Positions 26,843 to 35,827 of a stretch of DNA of 64,000 nt are shown piece by piece. The notes under the pieces were generated by a model, which saw only the letters and a list, made by a program, of their open reading frames with translations, did no database searches and was not told where the DNA came from. Location of the stretch: the NCBI RefSeq assembly GCF_900115175.1, contig NZ_FOYV01000001.1, positions 310,001-374,000 on the forward strand. The letters run 5' to 3'. Both the position numbers and the translations under genes were made by a program. This DNA comes from Marinobacter gudaonensis. GTDB taxonomy: Bacteria; Pseudomonadota; Gammaproteobacteria; Pseudomonadales; Oleiphilaceae. Each line of letters begins with the position of its first letter. Position 1 is the first letter of the stretch.

Positions 26843-27310
26843 ATGGAGCTGATACCTGATTTGGACTGGAACATCGTTGTCTTCCACATACGGGACCTGC
26901 TCTATGCCTACATTCTGGCGCTGCCAATTGGCTGGGATCGCGAAAGGCATGAACGCTCCGCGGGGCTGCGTACCTTTCCCCTGGTTGCGGTTGCCGCCTG
27001 TGCCTACATGTTGGTGGGACTTCAGGTTCTGGACTCTTCGGGTGCAGAAGCACGGGTTATGGAGGGCATCATCACGGGCATCGGATTCATTGGCGGCGGT
27101 GCCATTCTCAAGAATGTTGTAAAGGGTGAAAGCTACGTTTCCGGTACGGCAACCGCGGCGAGTCTGTGGCTAACCGGCGCAATTGGTATATCGGTAGCCA
27201 CGGGCAGACTAGAAATTGCTTTAGTTCTCAGTGTGATTACTTTCTTCACGCTGAGGCTGGTGAAATCCGCGAAAATGTTGAAGGGTCCCGAGAGAAAAAC
27301 ACCTGACTGA
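26843..27310 (+). CDS. MgtC/SapB family membrane protein
   Basis: 155 residues with four to five hydrophobic segments. The family hallmarks are LPIGWDRERHERSAGLRTFP, the TGIGFIGGGAILK glycine stretch, and VSGTATAASLWLTGAIGISV. MgtC proteins inhibit the F-type ATPase or help cells cope with low Mg2+ in several pathogens; in environmental bacteria the short form is often part of stress gene sets. No C-terminal ACT-like domain, so this is the short version. Confidence 0.9.
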   Translation: MELIPDLDWNIVVFHIRDLLYAYILALPIGWDRERHERSAGLRTFPLVAVAACAYMLVGLQVLDSSGAEARVMEGIITGIGFIGGGAILKNVVKGESYVSGTATAASLWLTGAIGISVATGRLEIALVLSVITFFTLRLVKSAKMLKGPERKTPD

Positions 27311-27502
27311 AGCTCTACAAGCACAACCAAATTACCGACGGTTAAGCTGGGTGGTAAACCGTCAAATGAGGGCGCCGTGACGATGGCCGTCAACTCGCCA
27401 CCGACATCCGTATATCCATTTGAGGGCTCAACTACGACGCTGACAGCATCAGCGCTGGCAATAGTCCGTGGTCGAAGGGATGGGACCTTTCAGATTGCTA
27501 CA

Positions 27503-27841
27503 CTACTTCGGGAAATGACGGCGTCGCGCAGCTTGAAGCATCGCCCTTCTACTCCCAAAAATCCGCATCTGATGGTTGAGAATTTCAAAGCAGAAATTGT
27601 AGTCGTCAAGACTGGCGTTCATCTTCTGAAACTTTCTGATTGCCAAATCATATGCTGTCGAAGGCAATGAAACATCTTTTGCGTGAGTTTCGCCTTTGGC
27701 TTCGTTGGAATTCAGGAAATAATGATACAGCGCCGCCTTCATGAAACAGTTTCTGGAGGTAACTGCCCTGAGTGTTAAAAAGCCTACAATTAGAGCAGTT
27801 ACCACGATCCCCGCATAAAGCATAAAGCCTGCGTAGAACAT
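27503..27841 (-). CDS. Hypothetical membrane-anchored protein
   Basis: 112 residues from ATG 27841, which has GGGAGAGG upstream; the frame continues to 27910 without a ribosome site. One N-terminal membrane segment (MLYAGIVVTALIVGFLTLRA) is followed by a soluble, Lys/Arg/Asn-rich region with FNSNEAKGE-like polar patches and an aromatic stretch YNFCFEILNHQMRIF. I do not recognise a family. It lies downstream of the 24-residue gene in the same direction. Confidence 0.6.
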   Translation of the reverse strand: MFYAGFMLYAGIVVTALIVGFLTLRAVTSRNCFMKAALYHYFLNSNEAKGETHAKDVSLPSTAYDLAIRKFQKMNASLDDYNFCFEILNHQMRIFGSRRAMLQAARRRHFPK

Positions 27842-27961
27842 GATCCCTCTCCCTGATAGCGCACAGTGCACCTTTGAGATGCTCCGTGCGGACCTGTTAT
27901 CAGGGGCCAAGCGAGTCCCGGTTTTAACCGTTGACTTGTGCCCCTCTCAATCCGCCTCGGC

Positions 27962-28036
27962 TCAGCGAAAACCCAGGAAGGAGAGAATTGCCAGAACGAT
28001 AACGACTGCACCAACGATATAAACGATATTGTTCAT
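27962..28036 (-). CDS. 24-residue hydrophobic small membrane protein
   Basis: Reads MNNIVYIVGAVVIVLAILSF followed by LGFR and a stop. It is one membrane helix with an aromatic-glycine tail, closely similar in style to tiny conserved proteins seen beside CsbD and DUF1328 genes in other proteobacteria. An AAAAGG lies upstream of the ATG and island motif site 6 is 126 bp upstream. Too short for ordinary gene finders. Confidence 0.7.
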   Translation of the reverse strand: MNNIVYIVGAVVIVLAILSFLGFR

Positions 28037-28161
28037 AAGTGATGACCTTTTCTAGAACCCGTAATGTTAGTTGCGCCGCGTTCCCTGCGACGAATGATGC
28101 AACGTCCTGTTCAGGCTAATCCATTGCCACATCGGGGTTAGATTGAGGTATCCGCGTTGTC

Positions 28162-28181
28162 GGGTCTGTACGCTGGCACAC
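28162..28181 (-). promoter_or_regulatory. Island motif site 6 (24-residue membrane protein)
   Basis: Minus strand GTGTGCCAGCGTACAGACCC, a strong match with both dyad halves, 126 bp upstream of the tiny gene at 28036. Confidence 0.6.
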
Positions 28182-28279
28182 AGAGGGGAAGAAAAATGCC
28201 GATACGTATGTTTGTTCATTGAAATGCTGCCTGCGAAAAAAGCCTGCAGGCAGCTAAGTTAACCTAGGGTCCGGGTCTA

Positions 28280-28483
28280 TCAGCGTTTGGAGAGTTGTTC
28301 GAAGTCTTTGATTTGCTTGTCCGCTTCGTCTCTGGTGACGCCATAAGCTTGCTGAATCTCGCCGGCTAGCTGTTCGCGTCGGCCAGCAATCTCGTCGAGG
28401 CGGTCATCGGTCAGCTTGCCCCACTGCTCCTTCATTTTGCCCTTCAGTTCTTTCCAGTTGCCTTCGATGGTGTCCTTGTTCAT
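28280..28483 (-). CDS. CsbD family general stress protein
   Basis: 67 residues, MNKDTIEGNWKELKGKMKEQ onward, the typical CsbD/YjbJ sequence with two charged helices. AAAGGAGC precedes ATG 28483; the frame to 28522 is leader. CsbD is a sigma-B stress protein in Bacillus, and YjbJ is RpoS/osmotically induced in E. coli; the biochemical role is unknown. Island motif site 7 lies 109 bp upstream. Confidence 0.93.
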   Translation of the reverse strand: MNKDTIEGNWKELKGKMKEQWGKLTDDRLDEIAGRREQLAGEIQQAYGVTRDEADKQIKDFEQLSKR

Positions 28484-28591
28484 ATCAGCTCCTTTGGCCC
28501 TCTGGCCAGACAATGAGTTCATTTAACGGCGGCCCATTTTTAGACAGAGCCTGTGCCACCGTTGTTTCATCGTGCGTTGAAACCGGGTCAC

Positions 28592-28611
28592 GGTCTGTGC
28601 GTTAACAAACA
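28592..28611 (-). promoter_or_regulatory. Island motif site 7 (csbD-like gene)
   Basis: Minus strand TGTTTGTTAACGCACAGACC, with a good dyad TGTTTG-N4-CGCACA. Back to back with site 8. Confidence 0.6.
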
Positions 28612-28622
28612 CAGATGTGTTC

Positions 28623-28642
28623 AAGTGGGATAGCGTACAGAG
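28623..28642 (+). promoter_or_regulatory. Island motif site 8 (antiporter gene)
   Basis: AAGTGGGATAGCGTACAGAG, 72 bp upstream of the antiporter start and oriented toward it. Confidence 0.6.
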
Positions 28643-28713
28643 GCCGGTCTGCTTCTCTGGCAAATTGGTCGTAGGAATAACCTTTTGAACCCTTATGAGC
28701 TTGAGGTAGTCAT

Positions 28714-30003
28714 TTGACCAACGCCGTCTGGTTTGTCGCGATCGGAACTCTGCTGATTCTTATGGGGACGCGCCCGCCGGTGCTTCAGCGCCTGAATCTG
28801 ACACCGTCCATGGTCTATCTCAGTGTGGGCGTGCTTCTCGGCCCCTCGGTTATCGGTGTATTTCATTTTAACCCGCTGAAACAGGCGCATTTGTTGGAAG
28901 TGTTTGCGGAGCTTGCGGTGTTATTGTCGTTGTTTATTGCCGGTACGAAGATGCCAGTGCCGTTCAGTTGGAGTGCATGGCGCGTACCTTTGCGTCTGGC
29001 ATTTATCTCCATGACCATCAGTGTCGTGCTGACGGCAGCCTTTGGTTACTACCTCCTTGGACTTCCTTTGGGGGCGGCGATTTTGTTAGGCGGCATACTG
29101 GCGCCCACCGACCCTGTACTGGCAACCCATGTCCAGGTCCGCCACATGGGGGATACGGATCCCTTGCGGTTTACTCTGACGAGTGAAGCGGGAATGAATG
29201 ATGGCAGCGCCTTTCCTTTCGTAATGTTGGGGCTGTTGTTACTCGGTTCCCCGGTTAGTGACGAACTGCTCGAAGGATGGGTTCTTAAGGACGTCTTGTG
29301 GTCAACGGCGGCGGCCATTGTGGTCGGGCTCGTGACGGGTCGGTTGGTGGCCCAGCTTGTGCGATGGCAGCGATCCCTCGAAAGGACGGTCCCGTTACTG
29401 GACGATTTTCTTGGTCTTGGACTAATTGGCCTGACCTATGGCGTATGCCTGCTGATCGATGCCTGGGGGTTTCTGGGTGTTTTTGTGACCGCCATTTCCC
29501 TGCGGCAATCCGAAATAAGCCTGGCCCGGGATGAGAAATCTAACCAGCGCCGGGGTGCGTCATCAGCCTCTTCCCATCAGTCGCGCGAAATCAAACCTCA
29601 TGGTCCCAGCGAGGTATCGGAAGGTTCGTTGAGGTTCAAGGAGCCCCTTGAGCGTTTGTCCGAGCTGGTATTGGTGGTCTTGCTGGGTGGCATGTTATTT
29701 ACCGACTCCTGGAGCCTCCGGGCTGTAAGCCTGGGGTTATTCCTTTTTCTGGTGGTTCGGCCGGTCAGCGTATTCCTGGGTTTGCTTGGCTCTGGCGCAT
29801 CTTGGCGACTGCAGATGCTGGTGGGCTGGTTCGGGGTGCGGGGAATCGGTTCTCTCTACTATCTGATGTTCGCCGTTGTTTTCGGCCTGCCGGAAGAAAT
29901 GGCTGTCGAGCTTATCCACATTACGCTGGTAGTCGTCGTGCTTTCTATCGTCGTCCACGGGTTGACTGTGAAACCGATGATGACCCGATGGTGGGGGCCA
30001 TGA
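28714..30003 (+). CDS. CPA1-family Na+(K+)/H+ antiporter
   Basis: 429 residues with about 12 membrane segments. NhaP-type landmarks are LSLFIAGTKMP, LGGILAPTDPVLAT (the TDP ion-site motif), TSEAGMNDGSAFPF (the ND motif) and GWFGVRGIGSLYYL near the end. A hydrophilic Ser/Arg/Lys loop at about 270-310 is an insertion. The start is a TTG with GAGGT seven bases upstream; the first ATG would remove the first helix. It exchanges monovalent cations for protons at the inner membrane, fitting pH and salt stress. Confidence 0.88.
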   Translation: MTNAVWFVAIGTLLILMGTRPPVLQRLNLTPSMVYLSVGVLLGPSVIGVFHFNPLKQAHLLEVFAELAVLLSLFIAGTKMPVPFSWSAWRVPLRLAFISMTISVVLTAAFGYYLLGLPLGAAILLGGILAPTDPVLATHVQVRHMGDTDPLRFTLTSEAGMNDGSAFPFVMLGLLLLGSPVSDELLEGWVLKDVLWSTAAAIVVGLVTGRLVAQLVRWQRSLERTVPLLDDFLGLGLIGLTYGVCLLIDAWGFLGVFVTAISLRQSEISLARDEKSNQRRGASSASSHQSREIKPHGPSEVSEGSLRFKEPLERLSELVLVVLLGGMLFTDSWSLRAVSLGLFLFLVVRPVSVFLGLLGSGASWRLQMLVGWFGVRGIGSLYYLMFAVVFGLPEEMAVELIHITLVVVVLSIVVHGLTVKPMMTRWWGP

Positions 30004-30020
30004 ACCTCTTTCACACGCTG

Positions 30021-30040
30021 TGTGTGCTCTCGAACAGACA
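30021..30040 (+). promoter_or_regulatory. Island motif site 9 (outer-membrane protein gene)
   Basis: TGTGTGCTCTCGAACAGACA, 152 bp upstream of the start at 30193. The CGAACAGAC half is perfect. Confidence 0.55.
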
Positions 30041-30192
30041 GCACAATGGTCCAACCCTGATTCTGGGGAGGTGGGCCAGCAATGAACCGACGTAACATTA
30101 CTCACGATGATTCGCTGTACCACGACCCGCGTCAGACATCTATTGACGCATTATGGAAATGCCATCTGAACAATGTGAGCAAGGAGCTTGTC

Positions 30193-30741
30193 ATGATCAG
30201 AATCAAGACTGCGGCGATTACTTTCTGCCTTCTAGGTGCCATGCCCCTGGCGGTATCCGCGCAATCCAATGAATTTGGCCCGCGCGAGGGCGACCGTGAA
30301 TTCTCCCTGTCCGGAACAGGCAGCAACGACCGGGATTTTAACAGCGGAAGCTTCGGTGTGACCGGTGATCTGGGCTGGTATCTGCAGGACAACGTAGTGG
30401 CCGGTGTCCGCCAGAGTGTCAATTATGCCGATATTGAAGGCGAGGGCGTCACTGATGATTTCTGGAACGGTTCAACTCGGGGCTACCTCGACTATCAGTT
30501 CCTTGATGATCGGGCCCGCCCCTTTGTCGGCGCGAGTCTCGGCGGCATTTATGGTGATGGTGTCAAGGATAGCGCCTTTGCCGGCCTTGAAGCCGGGTTA
30601 AAATACTACGTGCAGACCAAGACCTATTTCCTGGCGCGCGCCGAGTACCAGTTCCTGTTCAGCGACACCGACGATGCCACGGACGCGTTCCAGGATGACG
30701 GCATCTGGGCCTATACAGTGGGTCTGGGTTATAACTTCTGA
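30193..30741 (+). CDS. Small outer-membrane beta-barrel protein
   Basis: 182 residues. The signal peptide MIRIKTAAITFCLLGAMPLA cleaves after VSA. Alternating hydrophobic/polar strands with frequent Gly and Tyr follow, ending in YTVGLGYNF, the C-terminal Phe typical of barrels inserted by Bam. Length and style fit an eight-stranded OmpX/OmpW-like or opacity-type barrel. AAGGAGC precedes ATG 30193; the frame from 30082 is not a better start. Function not predictable. Confidence 0.82.
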   Translation: MIRIKTAAITFCLLGAMPLAVSAQSNEFGPREGDREFSLSGTGSNDRDFNSGSFGVTGDLGWYLQDNVVAGVRQSVNYADIEGEGVTDDFWNGSTRGYLDYQFLDDRARPFVGASLGGIYGDGVKDSAFAGLEAGLKYYVQTKTYFLARAEYQFLFSDTDDATDAFQDDGIWAYTVGLGYNF

Positions 30742-30747
30742 ACAAGG

Positions 30748-31506
30748 TTACAGTGCTGATTCGGTAAGATCGGGGTCGGTGCCGGTGACTAGTTGACGGT
30801 CGCTGGCCCGAATTCCATAGAGATGTCGAATGCCGCGCAGATCGCCTGGCTGCAGCTCGGGGAAGTTCTCGGTGTAGCGAAAACCCATGACCTGTCCGGA
30901 GGGACCGGGGTGGTCCAGGCCGATGGCGTGGCCGATTTCATGAATCAGCGTATAGCGAATATCGTAGGTCTCCATGTCGCCATCAAAGCCGATTTTCCAT
31001 TTCTGTTCCGGGTTCAGGCAGACCAGCGACTGGTCGATGGCGCGCACACCGTCTTTCTCCCTGGGTGCGAAGGTGACGTTGGCGAATGCTCGCCGATGCG
31101 GCTCGCCCTGGGCGCCAAGGATTATGTCAGCGTCTCGGGCATTGGCAACCCGGTGGAACGAAAGGTCAGCTGCACGCTCCCAAACCCGGAACGCGGCGGC
31201 GGTTTCCTTTACCAACATCTCAAAGCTCAGATTTTGGCTGGATAGCGCCCTCATAGGCGCCAGAACGCCACAATTGCGGGCGTTATCAAACTCGAGGGTT
31301 TCATCCGCGAAGGCGTAGCTGATCTTTGCACCCGTGCCTAATTGCTGCTCGCCCCATTTAACCAGATAGCCTTCAAGCTCAAGCAGCCGGTAGCCATCCT
31401 GTTGTTCTGAGGCAAGCAAGGGCAGTGACAGGAGCGCACAGACGGCGACTGTCAGGAGATGACTGCGCCGCGAGAAGCGGTCGCTCAGTATCGAAAGACG
31501 GTTCAT
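30748..31506 (-). CDS. Secreted matrixin-like zinc metalloprotease
   Basis: 252 residues with an N-terminal hydrophobic signal (about 15-32, cut near LLASEQQ). The zinc motif HEIGHAIGLDH is at residues 189-199, followed by a Met-turn methionine (QVMGF, M207), as in family M10 peptidases. No propeptide cysteine switch is obvious, although a lone Cys occurs near 79. The start is on the minus strand next to the small membrane protein gene. It probably degrades envelope or extracellular protein. Confidence 0.85.
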   Translation of the reverse strand: MNRLSILSDRFSRRSHLLTVAVCALLSLPLLASEQQDGYRLLELEGYLVKWGEQQLGTGAKISYAFADETLEFDNARNCGVLAPMRALSSQNLSFEMLVKETAAAFRVWERAADLSFHRVANARDADIILGAQGEPHRRAFANVTFAPREKDGVRAIDQSLVCLNPEQKWKIGFDGDMETYDIRYTLIHEIGHAIGLDHPGPSGQVMGFRYTENFPELQPGDLRGIRHLYGIRASDRQLVTGTDPDLTESAL

Positions 31507-31616
31507 GACAAGAGATTAAGGGCAACGGCGGGAAATGTCGGTGGTTATTTGGTAAGCGAATGTTTAGAAGAGCTGATTGTTCAGCTCTGCAGGCATGGCT
31601 ATGTCGATCAGGTTGA

Positions 31617-31808
31617 TTACTCCACTCTGAAGTTTGTAGGAGGGCTGGGCCTCCGGTCTTCCAGGTTCTGATGACTCGGGGCGGCGTTCCTATCCGGCAC
31701 CGGGGCAACTTCCTTTTCGGAGGACCATTGGGCAAGAACACCCACTGAGCTCAACGCTATTGCCAGTATTGCCCCTCCATAAACAAACATTGATTGACCT
31801 TGTTTCAT
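31617..31808 (-). CDS. 63-residue single-pass membrane protein
   Basis: MKQGQSMFVYGGAILAIALS and a following VGVLAQW form one helix, then a Pro/Arg/Glu-rich tail. AAGGAAA lies 6 bases before the ATG. The frame to 31829 starts at a weaker codon. Island motif site 10 is 123 bp upstream, which supports expression. No family recognised. Confidence 0.6.
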   Translation of the reverse strand: MKQGQSMFVYGGAILAIALSSVGVLAQWSSEKEVAPVPDRNAAPSHQNLEDRRPSPPTNFRVE

Positions 31809-32137
31809 CGGAATTTCCTTGAGCCTCATCGGGGCAAGTTCCGCACCAGCGTCATTGCCGAGGGCGTTCTGAACGGCGGCCTTACGCCGAATTCAGGATG
31901 AGGTTCCAATCTACCTTCGCAGTAGCAAGTGGTCTGTTCGCTAAACCACCAAGGCGAGCGGTTTGGCGGCAGGTAAGACTGTTGAGAATTCCTGCAACGA
32001 AAGGTTGGAATGATTCAACTGCTATGTGCATTGGCGTACCGAAGATTTAGCTCATATCGAATAGGCTCCCACAAACAAAGCGTTTGCGAAAATTCCGGTT
32101 CGTAACGGAAAGCGTCCATGAGGGAGGCTCTAGAGCT
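31809..32137. other. 329-base divergent gap
   Basis: Holds island motif site 10 for the leftward gene and a partial copy GCGTTTGCGAAAATTCC at 32080-32096 pointing at the rightward deacetylase gene, only 42 bp from its start. Nothing else recognisable. Confidence 0.55.
31931..31950 (-). promoter_or_regulatory. Island motif site 10 (63-residue protein gene)
   Basis: Minus strand GGTGGTTTAGCGAACAGACC, a strong match, 123 bp upstream of the gene. Confidence 0.6.
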
Positions 32138-33283
32138 ATGAAAGCAATGGCAGCAACAGTATTGGTCTACTATGACACGCGGATGCTCGGCCACAATCCA
32201 CACGGTTGGGATCCCAGCCACCCCGCCTGGACAGAGGCGGTTAAGGCAATGATTAACCTGCAATATCCCGGCAGCAACCTCGAAACCTACAGTCATCCGG
32301 AGCGCCCGGAACGGCTGACGGCGATCGTTGACCGGCTGATGCTGGAACCCATTGAAGGGGTGCGCTGGATGCTGCCGACGGCGGTCACCACGTCTCAACT
32401 TGAGCGTGTTCATGACAAGACCTATGTCAGTCATATCGAGTCGTTGAGGGGTGACTCCTGCTGGCTGTCCAAAGACACCACAGCGGTATCGCCAGGCAGT
32501 GTGGAGGCGGCTTGCCTCGCTGCTGGCGCGGGAATCAGTGCAGTCGAGGCCATCACGGCGGGCGAGGCCCGTCGGGCATTCTGTGTGCTGCGGCCGCCAG
32601 GCCATCATGCCCATTCCGACCATGCCTCGGGCTTTTGTCTATATAACAACCTCGCCGTAACCGCTGCCCACGCGCGTGAAAGCCTTGGCTATCAGAGAGT
32701 GATGATCTGGGACTGGGATATGCACCACGGTAACGGCACGCAGGAAATCTTCTATTCCGATCCTTCCGTGCTGGTAATTGATAGCCACTGTGCGGCGCCC
32801 TTCTATCCGGGCAGCGGTTTGGAGAGTGAAAGGGGGGAAGGGGCGGGAATTGGCTCTCAAATCAACGTTCCGATGCCTCTGGGTATCGACAATGCGGCAC
32901 TGTTACGGGTGTTCGATGAGGTGGTAGAACCTGCGGCGAGGAAATTTCAGCCTGATATTCTGCTTGTGTCCTCAGGCTTTGATTGCCATTACCTCGACAT
33001 GACCTGCACCATGAATGAATCGGGGTTTGCGATGCTTACTCAACGTATGATTGACTTGGCAGATGAGCTATGCGACGGCCGCCTGGTGCTTTTGCTTGAG
33101 GGTGGCTACAACGCCCAGGCCCTGGCAGATAGTGCTCATGCAGTTGTGAGGGTGCTTGCGGGTAATCGGCCAGTTGACTTTCAGGGCACCCATAAAAAAG
33201 GGCAAGGCCTGTCGAGCAATGCCAAAGTGCGCTCTGAGAATGCGAACATGAATCAGGTGGCGTCAATCTCGAAAAGCGGTTGA
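32138..33283 (+). CDS. Class II-like histone deacetylase/acetylpolyamine amidohydrolase family protein
   Basis: 381 residues from ATG 32138 (GGGAGG ten bases upstream; the frame from TTG 32084 is less likely). HDAC signatures: HPERPERL at 53-60, RPPGHHAH at 152-159, WDWDMHHGNGTQ at 191-202, SSGFDCH at 278-284 and LLEGGYN. The zinc ligands correspond to D194, H196 and D282, so the enzyme should be active. Bacterial relatives remove acyl groups from polyamines, small amides or proteins. A 40-residue polar tail follows the catalytic domain. Confidence 0.88.
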   Translation: MKAMAATVLVYYDTRMLGHNPHGWDPSHPAWTEAVKAMINLQYPGSNLETYSHPERPERLTAIVDRLMLEPIEGVRWMLPTAVTTSQLERVHDKTYVSHIESLRGDSCWLSKDTTAVSPGSVEAACLAAGAGISAVEAITAGEARRAFCVLRPPGHHAHSDHASGFCLYNNLAVTAAHARESLGYQRVMIWDWDMHHGNGTQEIFYSDPSVLVIDSHCAAPFYPGSGLESERGEGAGIGSQINVPMPLGIDNAALLRVFDEVVEPAARKFQPDILLVSSGFDCHYLDMTCTMNESGFAMLTQRMIDLADELCDGRLVLLLEGGYNAQALADSAHAVVRVLAGNRPVDFQGTHKKGQGLSSNAKVRSENANMNQVASISKSG

Positions 33284-33298
33284 TTGGGGCAGAGAAAT

Positions 33299-35827
33299 CT
33301 ACTTCGATTGAGGCGACAGCGCAGCGTCTTCTCGCAAGCTCGATTCCAGCGCTTTCGCCTCTGTTATATCGACCATGGTCATAACCACGCCGTCGATCAC
33401 ATTGTCCAGCCGACGATAGGGCATAATGCGGATGGAGAACCAACGGTCTTCGTTTGTTTTTATCTGCTTTTCGCAGACCATCAAGGTATCGAGCGTTTGT
33501 CGAGCATCATCCTCCAGCTCGGGATACTCCAGTTTTGTAGTCAGTTCGCTGAGCGGTCGCCCCACATCGCTCTCTCGCAGGCTGATGATGTTGGCGGCGC
33601 GGGCGGTGTAGCGGCGGACGTTCAGATTCTGGTCCATAAACAGAATGGCAATTTCGGTGCTGTTCAGCACGTTCTGCATGTCGCTCTGGGCCAGTGCCAG
33701 ATCGTCCAGTTTGGTTTGCAGTTCAGTGTTGATGGTTTGCAGCTCTTCGTTCATTGACTGCATTTCTTCTTTGGAGGATGTCAGTTCCTCATTCGCAGAC
33801 TGAAGCTCTTCGTTGGTGGATTGCAGCTCTTCATTGGAGGCCTGGAGCTCTTCTCTGGAAAGCCGAGCCTCTTCGCTTAACTGTTCAATGGCCGCCTGAT
33901 AACGCAAGATCTCATCGGACTGATCGGTGGCCGTCGCGCCGTCGCGCTTCGAGCGTTTACGCCGCTTAGTGACAGGGTGGTTCCGGAACACCACCATAGT
34001 CATACCTTGTAGGGCCTTTGGTTCGTTGAGTGACTGCACGGTTACGTCCACGTGTTGCACACCGGCATCAGTTTCTATGGCCAGGTCGTTCAGCTCAACC
34101 GGGTCTCGCTGAGTGGCGGCCTGTTTCAATGCCGTGTACAGCGGCGTGCGCAAACCTTCCCGTGCCATGGCATGGATATTCCAGTTGGTTTTTCCGGCGG
34201 CCGGTTCCAGGTAATTTCCCGTTCGCCCGCTGATATACACGATATCCGCATCCTGGTTAAGCACCACGGCAGCCGGTGAATACCGCTGCAACAGAAGGTG
34301 ATCTGCGGCGTTCTGAAGATTGTCGCTCTCCCCATTGGGATAGATAGGCGCGGACACGGGTTGCTCCTTGGACAGATTGGAAAGGGGTGGAAAGGATTTC
34401 AGCAGAAAACTGGACCCGCTAATGGAGTCGTGGGGCAATCTTTCATAGAGCCTTAGCCCTCGCTCAAGTGGCTTGAACAGGTGGTTCAGCCTGCCCACGG
34501 TTTCTGAACTGCCCAACATCAGTAAGCCATGGTTACGCAGGCTGTAATGGAATAACGGCAGCAAACGACGCTGCAGCATAGGGTCAAAATAGATCAGCAG
34601 GTTACGGCAGGCCAGCAGGTCGAGCTTCGTGAACGGCGGGTCCAGAATGACATCGTGTTGGGCGAACAAGACCTTGTCTCGAATGGTCTGGTTTATCTGG
34701 TAATGATGGTTGTCTTTTGTGAAGAATCGGGCCAGGCGCTGTTTGGATACCTGGTCCTCAATCATCGAGGGATACCGACCCGCCCGGGCCACGGTGATGG
34801 CTTCCAAACTCAGGTCCGAGGCAAAAATCTGAAAGTTAGTCGGCTTTTCAGGGTGGAGTCGTTCCAGAGTCTCGGTGAATGTCATGGCCAGAGAATAGGC
34901 CTCCTCACCGGTTGAACAGCCCACCACCCACGCCCTCAGCTTCTCGCCGGGTTCAAGTTGCCCGATCAGTGGTTCAAGTGCGTAATCGCACAGGTAATCC
35001 CAGACATTGGCATCTCGGAAAAAAGCGGTCACACCAATTAGCATTTCCCTGAAAAGCAACTGCACTTCCTGGTCGTTGTTCTCAAGGTATCGAGCATAGT
35101 CTGGCAGAGTCGCAACGCCATGGATCGCCATGCGACGCTCGATTCGGCGCAGGAGAGTGCTGGGTTTGTACAGGGAAAAGTCGTGCTTGGTGTGTCGCTG
35201 CAATATGGCGATGATGGCTTTGATCGGCTCCATCTGTTTTGCCGGTGATTCATCCTGGTCAGGCTCGGTAACAGATTTGTCGTAGGCCAGTATGCGGTTG
35301 GGCAACTCGCTGGCCGGAGCAACAATATCCGCACAACCGGTGGCAATGGCGTTTCGAGGCATAGCATCGAACTCGGCCGAGCTGGGCTCCTGAACAACGG
35401 TCAGGCCGCCCACGGCGCGAATGGCTTGCAGCCCGAGAGTGCCATCCGAGCCCATTCCTGAAAGCACCACGGCAATGGCTCCCTCATTGCGAGCGCTGGC
35501 CAAAGATGAAAACAACACGTCTATGGGCAGGCGCATGCCCCTGGGTTCGCGGGGCTGATCCAGCTTCAGCCGATCATTCTCAACGGTCAGTTCCGCGTTG
35601 GAGGGGATGACATAGACACAATTGGGTAGAATTTCATTGCCGTGCTGGGCTTCTTGTACGGGCATTGCAGTCACCCGCTGCAACAACTCCGGCAGCAGGG
35701 CCTTCTGGGTCGGGTCCAGATGTTGAACCACGATAAAGGCCAGGCCGGTATCCGTTGGCGTATGGCGCAGAAACTCTTCGAGTGCCGCCAGACCACCGGC
35801 AGAGGCTCCGATTCCGACAATGCGCAT
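33299..35827 (-). CDS. CheB-CheR fusion with coiled coil and C-terminal PAS, no kinase domain
   Basis: 842 residues. The CheB methylesterase domain (1-185) has Ser in GIGASAGG, His in VVQHLDP and Asp in GMGSDGT. The CheR methyltransferase domain (about 205-475) has the SAM motif VVGCSTGEEAYSL and LACRNLLIYFDP. A PAS region follows, then a striking heptad coiled coil built on repeats of NEELQS (about 660-720), and a final PAS domain (STEIAILFMDQNLNVRRYTA). Relatives usually continue into a histidine kinase; this one ends at EDAALSPQSK. The ATG overlaps the stop of the upstream PAS gene (TGATG), so they are co-expressed. Confidence 0.9.
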   Translation of the reverse strand: MRIVGIGASAGGLAALEEFLRHTPTDTGLAFIVVQHLDPTQKALLPELLQRVTAMPVQEAQHGNEILPNCVYVIPSNAELTVENDRLKLDQPREPRGMRLPIDVLFSSLASARNEGAIAVVLSGMGSDGTLGLQAIRAVGGLTVVQEPSSAEFDAMPRNAIATGCADIVAPASELPNRILAYDKSVTEPDQDESPAKQMEPIKAIIAILQRHTKHDFSLYKPSTLLRRIERRMAIHGVATLPDYARYLENNDQEVQLLFREMLIGVTAFFRDANVWDYLCDYALEPLIGQLEPGEKLRAWVVGCSTGEEAYSLAMTFTETLERLHPEKPTNFQIFASDLSLEAITVARAGRYPSMIEDQVSKQRLARFFTKDNHHYQINQTIRDKVLFAQHDVILDPPFTKLDLLACRNLLIYFDPMLQRRLLPLFHYSLRNHGLLMLGSSETVGRLNHLFKPLERGLRLYERLPHDSISGSSFLLKSFPPLSNLSKEQPVSAPIYPNGESDNLQNAADHLLLQRYSPAAVVLNQDADIVYISGRTGNYLEPAAGKTNWNIHAMAREGLRTPLYTALKQAATQRDPVELNDLAIETDAGVQHVDVTVQSLNEPKALQGMTMVVFRNHPVTKRRKRSKRDGATATDQSDEILRYQAAIEQLSEEARLSREELQASNEELQSTNEELQSANEELTSSKEEMQSMNEELQTINTELQTKLDDLALAQSDMQNVLNSTEIAILFMDQNLNVRRYTARAANIISLRESDVGRPLSELTTKLEYPELEDDARQTLDTLMVCEKQIKTNEDRWFSIRIMPYRRLDNVIDGVVMTMVDITEAKALESSLREDAALSPQSK

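Noticed and set aside
27377..27670. 97-codon plus-strand frame
   Set aside because: It overlaps the better supported minus-strand gene at 27503-27841, which has a ribosome site and a membrane helix.
27875..27895. Island motif copy for the 112-residue protein gene
   Set aside because: Only CGCACGGA matches; the rest of the consensus is absent.
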